This document shows, piece by piece, positions 8,815 through 18,851 of a DNA stretch of 64,000 nt (position 1 is the first letter of the stretch; each line of letters starts with the position of its first letter). A program made the position numbers and the translations under genes. The notes under the pieces were generated by a model. The model was given only the letters and a program-made list of their open reading frames with translations. It was not told the origin of the DNA and did not search any database. Origin of the DNA: CAWAHD01 sp963781785 (GTDB lineage Bacteria > Planctomycetota > Planctomycetia > Isosphaerales > Isosphaeraceae); the NCBI GenBank assembly GCA_963781785.1, contig CAWAHD010000005.1:3286001-3350000 (forward strand), in the 5' to 3' direction.

Positions 8815-9450
8815 TCACGACTCGGTGGCGGTTCCAAACTGGCGGTCGCCGGCATCGCCGAGCCCGGGAAAAATAAATCCAACGTCGTTCAAGCGCTGGT
8901 CGATAGCGGCGACGTGAATGGGCACGTCGGGCATCGCCCGGGTCAAGCGAGCGATCCCCTCGGGAGCGGCGATCAACGAAAGCAGCTTGAGCCGGGGGAC
9001 TCCGGCGGCCTTGATGATTCCGCAGGCGCGGACAGCCGAGCCCCCGGTCGCGAGCATGGGGTCGACGAGGAGGGCCACCGTGACTCTTGGCCGGGCGGGA
9101 AACTTGTTGTAATACTCGTGCGGCCGCAACGTCGCCTCGTCGCGGAACAGCCCGATATGCCAGACCTCGGCCTGCGGAAGCAGCTCGATGAGCCCCTCGG
9201 CCATCCCCAGGCCGGCTCGAAGGATCGGCACGATGCCGACAACATCCCGGAGCACGCGGGTCTCCGCTGGCCCCAGCGGCGTCGTGACGAGGCTCTCCAA
9301 GACTGGCATGTCGACCGTCGCTTCGTGCGCCAGCAGCATGGCCAGCGTCTTGACCGCCCGGCGAAAATCAGCCGGGCCCGTCCGGAGGTCCCGCAGCGCT
9401 GCAAGGTTGTGCTGCACAATCGGGTGCGATGAAACGACGACCGACGGCAC
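8815..9450 (-). CDS. upp: Uracil phosphoribosyltransferase
   Basis: Converts uracil and PRPP to UMP, the last step of pyrimidine base salvage. The 211-aa protein has the PRPP-binding motif LLVDPMLATGGSA, the family segments PILRAGLGMAEG and HIGLFRDEATL, and the uracil-binding C-terminus GFIFPGLGDAGDRQFGT. It starts with GTG preceded by an almost ideal Shine-Dalgarno sequence, GGAGGAGG, five to six bases upstream. It is the first gene of the salvage operon, whose products import nucleosides, split them and recapture the bases. A 16-bp palindrome sits just upstream of the ribosome-binding site. Confidence 0.95.
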   Translation of the reverse strand: MPSVVVSSHPIVQHNLAALRDLRTGPADFRRAVKTLAMLLAHEATVDMPVLESLVTTPLGPAETRVLRDVVGIVPILRAGLGMAEGLIELLPQAEVWHIGLFRDEATLRPHEYYNKFPARPRVTVALLVDPMLATGGSAVRACGIIKAAGVPRLKLLSLIAAPEGIARLTRAMPDVPIHVAAIDQRLNDVGFIFPGLGDAGDRQFGTATES

Positions 9451-9475
9451 TCAAACCTCCTCCAACTCGGGCTGA

Positions 9476-9491
9476 CGAGACGTTCGTCTCG
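9476..9491. promoter_or_regulatory. 16-bp palindrome upstream of the nucleoside salvage operon
   Basis: CGAGACG-TT-CGTCTCG is a perfect 7+2+7 palindrome 26 bp upstream of the upp start and 13 bp before its Shine-Dalgarno sequence. Position and symmetry suit an operator for a dimeric repressor of the salvage operon, or a leader hairpin. No regulator gene lies beside it. The rest of the 377-bp gap up to the next, divergent, gene holds nothing I can identify. Confidence 0.45.
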
Positions 9492-9827
9492 CACGAGCTG
9501 CCCGTTCATCCCGATCGAAGACCGGTGTCTGCTACCATCTTCCGACGCCAGACCGACATCATGTTACACGACGGAATTGGCTGGGGAACCCTCCTTCCGG
9601 ATTTTCTTCGGCTCAACTTCTGGGTACCCTGTCACGGCTCGTCTTGCCCCGAGGACGGCATTCACCCTAGACTGTCTTGGGGCTCCGTGAGGGCGTTCCG
9701 CGGGGAGGCTTTTGCACCCTCGCGGCCGCGCCGGAACAACCCGGCCAGACGAAGACCCCCAACCGAGATTTGCAGGTTCCCGTTATCGGCACGACGTTTA
9801 ATCAGGATCCAGGACCGAAACTCAAGG

Positions 9828-10862
9828 ATGTCGCCAGCCATGTCCGTTCACTTCGCCGTGCTCGCCAGCGGATCACGAGGCAATTCCACTTTGGTTTGTG
9901 GCCGGGGGGCCGGCCTCTTGATCGACGTCGGCATCGGCCCCAAGGGGCTGGCAGAGCGGCTCAAGAGCGTCGGCTCGAGCTGGTCGCGGATCGGAGCGGT
10001 GGTATTGACCCACACCCATGCGGATCACGTCGATACGTCGACTTTTACCGAGCTGGCCCGGCGCGGTATCACGCTCCACTGCCACGAGGGGCATCGCGAC
10101 GGGCTGGCCGCCGACCCTGGTTTTGTGCGGCTCGAAGCGGCCGGGTTGATCAGGTTTTATGATGAGCATCCCTTTCTGGCCACGACCGGCCTGAGAGTCG
10201 AGCCGATCACCCTTCGTCACGACGGAGGCCCGACCTTCGGATTCCGGCTCGAGGCGTCGGCGGAGCGCCGCGAGCCGCCGGTCAGCCTGGGTTATGTCGC
10301 CGATACGGGGTGCTGGTCCGAGAAAATGGCCGAAAGTCTGGCGGACGTCGACGTGCTCGGGATCGAGTTCAATCACGACGTCGGCCTGCAACGGGCATCA
10401 AGGAGACCCGAGTTCTTGATCCAGCGAAACCTGGGCGACGACGGGCATCTTTCCAACGCGCAAGGTGCCGAGCTGCTCGCTGCGGTCCTCAAGAGATCCC
10501 GCACCGGAACGGTTCGCGACGTCGTGCTCTTGCATCTGAGCGAACAGTGCAACCAGCCCGATCTCGCGATCAGGGCCGCCCAGGAAGCTCTCCGCGCGGC
10601 CGGGCGGCAATCGAAGGTCCACGCGGCCGAGCAAAGCGTCCCGTTTCCAAGCCTTCGGGTCGCTCCGCTGCGCGCTCGGCCGCCCGCCGGCCTGCGCGCG
10701 CCGAAACGGTTGGGGCCACACGGCCAGGAGCGGCACCGGCTCCAGACCGCTCGCGAGATGTCGCCGGCCGCTTCGGCTGGGATTCGGATCAGGACCCGAC
10801 GGCCGTGGGGACAATCTGAACGTGGCGCATTATTTCGCCAGCGATGTCCACCTGCGGTTTGA
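9828..10862 (+). CDS. MBL-fold metallo-hydrolase (WalJ/YycJ-like)
   Basis: Metallo-beta-lactamase-fold hydrolase. From its start it reads MSVHFAVLASGSRGNSTLV, with the zinc motif LTHTHADHVD, further ligands in YVADTGCW, and a late histidine in HLSEQCNQP, as in the YycJ/WalJ group implicated in cell-wall or nuclease functions. Two in-frame ATGs (9828 and 9840) are possible starts. The open frame reaches back to 9429, but that part is not family-like. After about residue 262 the sequence becomes an Arg/Pro-rich tail unlike the family and overlaps the next gene by 41 bp; a frameshift near the 3' end, with a true stop at about 10819 in another frame, is plausible. Confidence 0.85.
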   Translation: MSPAMSVHFAVLASGSRGNSTLVCGRGAGLLIDVGIGPKGLAERLKSVGSSWSRIGAVVLTHTHADHVDTSTFTELARRGITLHCHEGHRDGLAADPGFVRLEAAGLIRFYDEHPFLATTGLRVEPITLRHDGGPTFGFRLEASAERREPPVSLGYVADTGCWSEKMAESLADVDVLGIEFNHDVGLQRASRRPEFLIQRNLGDDGHLSNAQGAELLAAVLKRSRTGTVRDVVLLHLSEQCNQPDLAIRAAQEALRAAGRQSKVHAAEQSVPFPSLRVAPLRARPPAGLRAPKRLGPHGQERHRLQTAREMSPAASAGIRIRTRRPWGQSERGALFRQRCPPAV

Positions 10863-11568
10863 TCAGCCCGACCGAGATCGGCGGTTTCATGCCTGGGTGA
10901 GCAGGCTGAACCCTGACGATTCCCTGGTCTTGGGCGGCGACCTCTGCGACTTCTGGATGGCGGCCCGGCGCCGCGAGATCGATCTGCTCCGCTCGGAAAG
11001 CCTGCGCGCACTGGCAGATTTCCGGCGCCAGGGGGGCTCGCTTGCGATCATGCCCGGGAACCACGACGCTTGGCTCTGCCCGTTCTACGAAGCCGCGCTG
11101 GGCGCTCGATTCATTCCCGAACCTTTTGATCAGACAATCCACGGACTGCGGCTGCGGCTCGTGCACGGCCATCTGCTGGGTGCGCGGAAGGCCTGGAAAT
11201 CCTGGTTGGAGAGTCAGGCATTCTTCAAAGCGTTCGGCTGGACGCCCCGGCCGATGGCGATCCTGCTCGATCACCTCCTCACGCGGCGCAACGCACGAAC
11301 GCTCGCCGACGACGAGGCGCGGCATATGCGGATTTTTCGGACGTATGCCGAAAGTTGCCAGGACGTCGCCGACGTCGTTCTGGTCGGCCACGTGCACGCT
11401 CCGGCCGACCTGGTTGACTCGCATCCGCGCTTGATTGTCCTGGGAGGCTGGCAGAGCCGCTCGAGTTACCTGAAAGTCGACGAAACCGGAGCGGTCTTAC
11501 ACATCGAAAGCGACCCGGCCGGCAATCCGATGACGGCAAACGTTCGCCTTCCGTCTTCTCATTCATGA
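10822..11568 (+). CDS. UDP-2,3-diacylglucosamine diphosphatase-like metallophosphoesterase (LpxH-like)
   Basis: Calcineurin-like phosphoesterase most like LpxH, which cleaves UDP-2,3-diacylglucosamine to lipid X in lipid A synthesis at the inner face of the membrane. The 248-aa sequence shows all metal motifs: SDVHL (D8, H10), GGDLCDFW (D40, D43), MPGNHD (N80, H81), VHGHLLG (H115, H117) and VLVGHVHAP (H190, H192), with the long helical insertion typical of LpxH between them. It starts with GTG. The gene is followed by a PHP-domain gene 11 bp downstream. LpxH function is inferred; the enzyme could also be a related family member. Confidence 0.85.
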   Translation: MAHYFASDVHLRFDQPDRDRRFHAWVSRLNPDDSLVLGGDLCDFWMAARRREIDLLRSESLRALADFRRQGGSLAIMPGNHDAWLCPFYEAALGARFIPEPFDQTIHGLRLRLVHGHLLGARKAWKSWLESQAFFKAFGWTPRPMAILLDHLLTRRNARTLADDEARHMRIFRTYAESCQDVADVVLVGHVHAPADLVDSHPRLIVLGGWQSRSSYLKVDETGAVLHIESDPAGNPMTANVRLPSSHS

Positions 11569-11579
11569 GGTCAGCAGTG

Positions 11580-12213
11580 ATGAAAATTGATCACCATATC
11601 CACACGTCACGTCATTCGCCGGACAGCGAGATCGACCCGCGCGCTGGTCGTGCGGGCCCGTGAGATCGGCCTTGACGCAGTGGTGATCACGGAGCACGAC
11701 TACCAATGGAATACAGACGAGCTCGCCGAGCTGGCGGCGCTGGCTGCCCCGCTCGGCGTGTTCTCCGGGGCAGAGATCTCCGCTCGCGAGGGCCACTTCC
11801 TGGTCTATGGCCTTCCCGCCCTCGACCAGGTGCCGCCGGGTATCGGTATCGAGGATTTGCTCGCGGTCGTACGCAACCATCAGGCCGCCATCGTGGCGGC
11901 TCATCCGTTTCGCTGGGACCAGCCCTTCGGTGAGATCATTGCCGAACATGGTGCGGCATTCGATGCGCTGGAACTGGTGAGTAACAATATCACGCCGGAT
12001 ATCCGCTCGAAAACCGAGGCTTTGCTACGCATCCACCCCATGGCCGCGACCGGATCAAGCGATGCCCACGAGATTGGCGTCGTCGGCTGCTATTTCAGCG
12101 AACTCGAAATGCCGATCCATTCGATTTCCGATTTCGTCGCTGCCCTCCGCGGCCGCCACGTGCGGCCGCGCCATCGAGCAGGCGTCAAGCTCACCAGCGG
12201 GCCGACCGACTGA
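11580..12213 (+). CDS. PHP-domain metal-dependent phosphoesterase (frameshifted near residue 20)
   Basis: PHP (polymerase and histidinol phosphatase) domain protein of about 211 aa. Metal ligands are seen in DHHIHTSRHS (first frame), then TEHD, GAEIS, AAHPFRW and GSSDAHE (second frame). The reading frame beginning at the ATG at 11580 reaches a stop about 28 codons on, while the rest of the domain continues in a neighbouring frame. The break lies in a CGCGCGC run around 11640-11650 and looks like an indel of one or two bases. GAGG nine bases upstream supports the start. A start inside the second frame would lose the essential HxH motif. Probable role: small-molecule phosphoesterase; substrate unknown. 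Confidence 0.78.
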
Positions 12214-12268
12214 AAGAGCTCAAGAATACAAGCGACTGAAGAAAGACGAATACGACGACGGTCCCTTC

Positions 12269-12312
12269 TTGCAATTGACGACGCTCGTCGTTATTTTGTT
12301 GACTACTGTCGT
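12269..12312 (+). promoter_or_regulatory. Candidate blaI promoter with two BlaI-type operators
   Basis: A sigma70-like promoter TTGCAA (12269-12274), 17-bp spacer, TATTTT (12292-12297) lies 43 bp before the blaI ATG. The dyad ACGAC-GCTC-GTCGT (12278-12291) fills the spacer, and a related imperfect dyad ACTAC-T-GTCGT (12302-12312) lies near the expected transcription start. BlaI/MecI-family repressors bind such ACTAC/GTAGT-like dyads and autoregulate, so the layout suits negative autoregulation. The assignment is inference from symmetry and position. Confidence 0.5.
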
Positions 12313-12339
12313 TAACCTGGTCCACGCGGAGCCTGTGCC

Positions 12340-12732
12340 ATGTCCAAGCAAAGGGCGCTACCGCCTCTGTCCGAGGCTCAGATGGAGATCATGAATGTCG
12401 TCTGGAGCCGCGGTGAGGCCACGGTTGCTGAGGTTTGGAAGGCACTCGTGTCTCGGCGCAAGGTCGCGCGAAGCACCGTCGTGACGATGCTGGTGCGGCT
12501 GGAAGAGAAGGGTTGGCTATCTTGTGACGACGAGGGCCACGCGTTTCGTTACCGGGCGGCGGTGCCGCGCGAGGCGACCCTGGGCGAGGTGGTGCGCCGA
12601 CTGGTCGACACCGCGTTCGGCGGCTCGGCCGAGGGGCTGGTCATGGCCCTCTTGCACGACCGAGGAGTCTCGAAAAGAGAAGCGAAACGGATCAAGCAGA
12701 TGATCGACCGCGCGGAGGAAAAGACATCATGA
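12340..12732 (+). CDS. BlaI/MecI/CopY-family transcriptional repressor
   Basis: A 130-aa winged-helix repressor: LSEAQMEIMNVVWSRGEATVAEVWKAL, then the recognition helix region ARSTVVTMLVRLEEKGWL and a C-terminal dimerisation helix bundle ending in KRIKQMIDRAEEK. In the family, the repressor is inactivated by proteolysis set off by an M56 membrane sensor. Here the next gene, overlapping by 4 bp (ATGA), encodes an M56-type protein, so the two form a signalling pair. The likely targets are its own promoter and an unknown regulon; no beta-lactamase gene is adjacent. Confidence 0.92.
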   Translation: MSKQRALPPLSEAQMEIMNVVWSRGEATVAEVWKALVSRRKVARSTVVTMLVRLEEKGWLSCDDEGHAFRYRAAVPREATLGEVVRRLVDTAFGGSAEGLVMALLHDRGVSKREAKRIKQMIDRAEEKTS

Positions 12733-15700
12733 GCCTGCTGGCCCGATTCGACCCCGGCGACGCCGTGACCGGCGTGGTTATTGTGTCCCTGGTGCAGACG
12801 TCGGTGATTATCCTGTTCGCCGCGGTTTGCGGCCGCACGTTGCTGCGGCGGCGGCCGGAGTTGCGCCACGCGATCTGGCTTGGGGCCCTGATCTTGGTCT
12901 TGATTTGTCCCGGCCTGGCGGTCGTTGCCGACCGCTCAAATCTGGCCCCCTGGGTCGTCACCCTGCCGATCCCTGGTTGGGCGGCGGGGCCGGTGGCGGC
13001 GGACCAAGGATCGAATCCTGCTACTCTCCCGACCGACTCCTTGACGGCGGCAACGTCATTGCGTGACGGACCCATCGCGGCTGAAGCCTCGCCGCCGGAA
13101 GACCTCATCGCGATGCCTCGCGCCCAGTCCGGCGCGTGGAGTCCCAGCTCGTGGCGGCCCCTTTTACCAAACGCCGAGGCAGCCCGCTGATCGGCGGACT
13201 GACTGTGCTCTGGGGCCTCGTTGCGCTGGCCGGCTTGGGGCGCATGGCCGTGGGATGGCGGCGGCTCGCGGGTCTATGGCAGTCGGCCCTGCCGCTCGAT
13301 TCCAGCCGCCACGGCGCGGCCCTCGCAGGGGTCAAAGCGGCGCTCGGCAGCGGCACATTGCCCCCGATCGTGACGTCGCCCATAGCCTGCGGTCCGGTCG
13401 CGATCGGCCTCTTGCGGCCCAGCGTCGTGCTGCCCGATGGTCTGGCCGACACGCTGGCGAGCGACGCGCTTTGCGACGTGCTCGTACACGAGTGCGCACA
13501 CGTCATGCGTTGCGACGCGTGGGTTGGCTTGTTGCAACGACTCGCCCGCGTGCTCCTCTGGCCCCACCCGCTGATTCACTACCTGAGCGGCCAGCTCACG
13601 CGGGCACGAGAAGAGGTTTGCGATAACTACGTGCTTCGGTGTGGCACTGCCCCGCGTTACGCCCGAACGCTGCTGGCGATGACCGAACAGTATTTGGCCG
13701 TTGGCAGCTTGCGCGCGGGGCTTGGTTTACTCGGGGCCCGATGGACGCTGGCTGATCGCGTCGCAGGGCTCCTCGACCCGCGGAGAATTCCGATGACCCG
13801 CACGACTTTTCGCATGAAGATCGCCATGGCCGTCGCGCTTGCCACGACGGGGCTGACCGTTTCATCGCTCCGGTTCGACCGCGCGGCCGGGGCCGGCGAA
13901 CCGATCGGCAATCAGGTCGATCCGAAACCGGTCCGGCCCGCCGAGCCGAGGAACGCGGTCTGGAGTATCGAGGGAGTCGTCGTTGACGACCAGGGCAAGC
14001 CCGTTCCCGGTGCCGTCATCCACGCGCGGGAAGAGGCCGATCCGGTCGGTGCGAAGACGGCCGCCGATGGCACGTTTACGCTCTGGCTTGGGTCGGCGCC
14101 TCTGTATACCAGGGAGCTGGTGGCCCATGCGGACGGCGGCGCACGGATCGGCCTGGTCCAATTCGACCCGCCGCGCCAGTTCGCAGCCAAGGATCCGGTG
14201 CGTCTGGTGATCAAACCGGCGCGGACCGTGCTGGTTCGAGTCAAGGACGCAGCCGGAGCACCGATCCCCGGGGCGGCCGTCGAGGCGTTCGATTTCGCAT
14301 ATCACTACCATACCGCGACCGGACCGGACGGCCTTGCGACCCTCCGCGTTCCGGCCGACGCCCGGATCCAGGGCGTGGTCGGCCTCAAGTCCGGCGCCGG
14401 CTTCGATTACTTCGAGAACTACCGCACGAACCCACCATCCCCCTCTTTTGCGTTTCCTCCACTGCCTGGCGAGATAACCCTCACCCTGGACGGGGCACGA
14501 ACCAAAAGAATCAAGGTCGTCGATCCGACGGGCCGGCCGGTCCCCGGCGTCGTGGTGAAGCCCTTCAGACCCAAGAAGGCCGGGAAAATCGCGACCATCG
14601 AAATCGCTCGCGGGGCGACGACGAGCGCCACGACCGACGCTCAGGGCGTCGCCGTCTTCGACTGGCTTCCAAAAATCGAGGCGAACGGCCAGGCTGTCGG
14701 GTTTGATACGTCTTTCTTCATCGAGCCTCCGATTGGCTTCTTCCCTCCAGAACGTCGTTCGGAACCCGCCGGAACAATCAGCTCGACGAGCCAGCTTCGG
14801 CGCTCGGCGCGGCTGTCCGGAACGGTGCGATTCACCGATGGCCGCCCCGCGCGGGGGATCCTGATCATCGCGGGATTGACTGCGCGGGGCTGGATTCCCA
14901 CAGGGGCGCGGACCGACGACGGCGGGAGGTATTTCTTCGACCCTGTCGCTCCAGGGGCTTCCCGAATGATCATCGTCAACGACGAGAACTGGGCTGCCCC
15001 GGGCCGTACCAGCGATGTCCTGGCCGAGGGTCAAGAGCAACGCGGGCTCGACTTCACGCTCATCAAAGGCACACTGGTTCACGGGCGGGTCACTGAAGGG
15101 CCGGAGCACCGTCCCGCGGGGAGTGTGGGCGTGGCGCTCGTCGAGCAAGGGGGGCATCTGCCAAAGGAACTTCGGACGGTGCGCACCGGCACATACCAGA
15201 TGTCCCATCTCACATTTACCGATGCTCAAGGGAATTACCGGCTCCGGGTCGGCCCGGGCCATTACCGGTTGCGGACATCGGGTCTCGACGCCGGCGAGCC
15301 CGTGGTAATCGACGTGCAGAATCAGGCAGAAATCGCCCGCGATCTGGCGGCAACGGCCCGCGTGCGCGAGACATTCATCACTGGCGTCGTGGTCGAGAAG
15401 ACTGCGACCGGCGAGCGGGCCGTTGGCGGCGCGTTTGCGTTCCGATGGCCCGTTTATGGAATGCACCGGACCGACGACGAGGGAAAGTTCATGTTCGAGC
15501 GATCGCCCGGCGAGACGACGCTCTACGCGTTGCTCCCCGGCAAGTCGCTTGCCGGCTTCGCCCGTCTCGCCGCTGACGCTAAAAATGCGAAAGTGGTGGT
15601 CTCCAAAACCGGCACGGTAACCGGGCGGGTCATTGATTCGAACGGCAAGCCGCTCGCCAAACGGAGGGTCCGAGTCCAACTGGCCAATGGCGCGTATGCC

Positions 15701-15940
15701 ACCTCGCCCGCTCATTTCGCCGTCTCCGTCCTCATGACCGACGACCACGGACGGTTCACTTACACCGATGCTCCAGTGGGATCAACCGGTGAGTTCGAGG
15801 CCTTTCACGAGAAGGATGATCCGAGGAGAGTGGCGTTCGAGCGCAGCGGCCCCCGAACCGTCGTGCCGTTTGAGGTCAGCGACCTGGATCCGATTGAAGT
15901 TACCGACCTGGTCGTACCGCCGGACAAGCCGGCGAAGTAG
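12729..15940 (+). CDS. M56-family membrane peptidase/sensor with serial carboxypeptidase-regulatory-like domains (frameshifted)
   Basis: Partner of the upstream BlaI repressor. The first frame (12729-13190) gives two hydrophobic helices and the loop after them. The second frame (from about 13136) continues with a third helix (GGLTVLWGLVALAGLG), the zinc protease motif HECAH with the downstream EEVCDNY ligand region, and a further membrane segment near 13830. It then continues for about 660 residues as repeated beta-sandwich units of the kind VVDDQGKPVPGAVIHA, VKDAAGAPIPGAAVEAF, VDPTGRPVPGVVVKPF and VIDSNGKPLAKRRVRV, which resemble carboxypeptidase regulatory-like domains. No penicillin-binding domain is present, so the sensed signal is probably not a beta-lactam. 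The two frames join within about 13140-13190, indicating an indel. Total length is about 1,070 aa. Confidence 0.8.
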
Positions 15941-16073
15941 CACGAGACACGGATTTACTTCACGTTTCGACCAGAGGCCAATGATCATCGGGGGCACAAA
16001 AGCTCGCCGTCCAGGTGGCGGCTGAACAGCGCGTGACGTGCGGGGAATTGCAAATCAATCCGCACGATCAGCC

Positions 16074-18403
16074 TCACCCGCCGGGAGTGCGCTCTCCCGG
16101 ATGGTACCTGCGCTCGCTGTGGGCCGCGACGTCGGCCTGCGTGTACCAGGATGGCTTGAACTGCTTCTTCGCGTAGAGCGCAGCCTGGTCGAACCAGTGA
16201 GGGGAACCGGGATCGCCCGATTCGCCGAACTGAAGAATCGTTTTCACCTTCGGCTGCAGCCGCCAGCTCGACGGCCCCGACGAAGGAATGGCCAGCGACC
16301 CCATAGCGGCGCTTCTGGCCCGCTTGAGGCAGCGTGTAGAAATTGAAGACGACGCCCAGGGGCCCCGGTGCGCCGGCGATGGGCAAACTCGGCTGATCGT
16401 CGCGAAACGCGCCATGGCCTTGCAGGTCGATCTGCGAGCCATGGATCCGCTGGAGACGATTGATCTCACCCCAGGCCACTTTCCAGGTGCCTCGCGTTTT
16501 CTCCAGGTCAGCCAGGGTCGCTTCCAGCGCGCGAATGCGCGGATAATTCTGCAGGTCCCGCTTCGCGATCATCTTCAGGGCCCGATCATACGTTTCGACA
16601 AACAGCGTCATCGGCGACGGAATCGACGGCGCTGATGCAGTCCCAACTCTTGAGCAGCTCGACCGGCTTCTTTCAGCTTGGCGGCCCGGTCCGGCTCCTT
16701 TGACGATAGTGATTCCCATTCCTTCACCAGATCAGGAATACGAAGCTCGGCTTCGAGGATCTTGGTGTTGAAGCCGTCCCGGGTCCAATCTTCGTATGCG
16801 AATTTTGCGCGTCGAATGGAGGATGCGGCGCGAGATCTGGGCCCGGGGGTTGTCGCGTTCGCGTTCGGTCGCCATCACATAGGCGGGAAACTCGCTCGCC
16901 TTGGGATTCTCATCCACTTCTCCCGCCTTCAATTCCCTGGCCACCGGCGTTGTGCGACAGAGGCGATTGATTGCAGTTCTGCAAGAAGCCGCACTTCGGA
17001 TTCTCGAGTTGCGGGAGCTCGTCAAAACGGAGGTAGCCCTGCCACTCGGTTTCGGGGTTCGAGCCGTCGACCGGTTTTGTCCAATCGAACTTCGCGGATC
17101 GTTTCGGCACGGCGCCGTTGTACACGTAGAAGATGTTGCCGCCGGTGTCGGCGACCATCGCATTGAACATCGGCAGGTTGCAGGGCCGCATGGCCTCTTT
17201 GAACTCCGCCACGCTTTTCGCCCGCCCCATGGCGTACGCCTGGTCGATCGCCCCGCCTTCTTCCAGCTTGGCCAGGCGGATGGCGAGCGGCTTGCCATCG
17301 CGGACGGCGACCACGGGACCCTGGTGGGTTTTGGTGAAGCGGAACCGGCGGCTGACGGGTCCCGTTCGCATCCTTCACGACAACGTCCTCGGTCCAGGCG
17401 GTGGCCTGCCTCGAGCCATCGCCGTAGCGGTACTTGAGAGGATCGGTTTTGTCGTCAAAGGTGATGGCGTAGAGATCGACGATGTCAGGATTGTTGACCG
17501 TGTGGCTCCAGGCGATGTGGCCGTTGTATCCCAGCGTCGGAAACGGCGAGCCGAAGAAGCAGGCTCCAAGCAGATTCCAGCCTTCGCCGCTCACCACGTG
17601 GCCTTCATACCACTGTCCCGGGCCGAAAAAAGGCTGGTGCGGATTGATGAACATGAGCGCCTTGCCCGATGCCGACTTGCCGGGACCGACGGCCCACATG
17701 TTGGAGCCAACGTGCTCCGACATGCTCTGCCGGTCCTGTTCCATTGCGGCCAGCTCCGCGCAGATCCGCGGGGAATGCGACCGCGCCGACTTTGTTGTCG
17801 CGAATTTCCTGCACGGCCGAGAGGATATCGGCAGCGTGCAAGCCCGACTTGCCGTAAATGAACGACTGATAGAGGATAAACCGGCGAAAAGCGAGCGGAT
17901 GCCAGGGCTCGAAGTGCGTGATGAGCCGGGGCTTGACCTGCGGATTGACCGCGAGGTAATAGTTCAAGCCGTCGGCAATCGCCTGGCAGATCTCCTTGGT
18001 TTTCGGCGAGGCGCTCTGATATTCTTCTTTGGAGAGCCTTGTAATCTCGAGTGCTCGGTTGACCAGGTCGTCGGGCAGGGACTTGTCGCCGTAGACCTCG
18101 GCGGCCCGGCCCAGCGAACGGAGATAGCTGTCTTCGATTTGCCAGAAGTAATCTTCGGCCTGGGCATAGATGAAAGCCGAACACGCACGAGGCATCGGTC
18201 GGCCCGTAGACGTGCGGCACGCCGAAGGCGTCCCGTTCGATCGTGACGGTTTTTGCCAGGGCAGAGGCTCTGGCCGCAGCGGCGGCGCGGAACGGCTCGT
18301 CGGCGCGTGCAGGTGCCCGCCCCGCCACGATCAGGCCGAGCCCGGCCAAGGCGACGAGTGTGAACGAAGCGAGCGACAGCGAAGAAGAGTGCACGCATTT
18401 CAC
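16074..18403 (-). pseudogene. Penicillin acylase family (Ntn-hydrolase) gene broken by at least six frameshifts
   Basis: Read across several frames the locus encodes a secreted penicillin/aculeacin/N-acyl-homoserine-lactone acylase-like protein of about 777 aa. The GTG start at 18403 follows GGAG and encodes a signal peptide (SLASFTLVALAGLGLIVAG). Then come TIERDAFGVPHVYGPTDA, YAQAEDYFWQIEDSYLRSLGRAAEVYG, the beta-subunit start SNMWAVGPGKSASGKAL with the autocatalytic serine, NPHQPFFGPGQWYEGH, GYNGHIAWSHTVNNPDIVDLY, NMPMF-type core segments, and a C-terminus near WFDQAALYAKKQFKPSWYTQADV. Frames switch near 18200, 17750, 17370, 16970, 16790, 16640 and 16250. All domains are otherwise well preserved, so sequencing indels are as likely as true decay. 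Confidence 0.8.
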
Positions 18404-18851
18404 GGATGTACTCCTTTGTTGGGGAGAGAGAGATAGCGCCGGCACAGACCGGTTCCCGATCGACTGCACTATATCAAAGAAGGGCTGGTAGAACACGAGT
18501 GGAGCGTTCTGAGGATGAGCTGAATCGACCCGGGGCCCGCTGAGCGTCTCCTTGAGCGACTTTTCACACTCGCCTGGCTCGGGCTCGTGAGTCAATCATC
18601 CCTTCGTCGTGAAAACGCCTCGCCCAAGATCGGTGCGTGTACCATCGTGCTGGGTTCCACGAGTATTCTTGCGATGGTTATTCTCCTTTCGCGGGCAGGT
18701 CCCCGGCCTTTGGCCCTGGGGCAGCGGGAACTCGAACCGTCGCCGACGGCGGACTCCACGGGGGGTTCGGACCGCCACCCGCTCGAGTCCAGGATTCGTA
18801 GCCAGGTGCCACCAGCGCCTGGTAGGATAAAACGCTTTCCAGCAGTTTTCG

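Noticed and set aside
9429..9827. N-terminal extension of the MBL-fold protein
   Set aside because: The extra 133 codons cross the palindrome and promoter region of upp and show no similarity to the family.
13862..15748. 628-aa minus-strand ORF opposite the M56 gene
   Set aside because: Antisense shadow of the carboxypeptidase-regulatory-like repeats; composition is Arg/Asp-rich without motifs.
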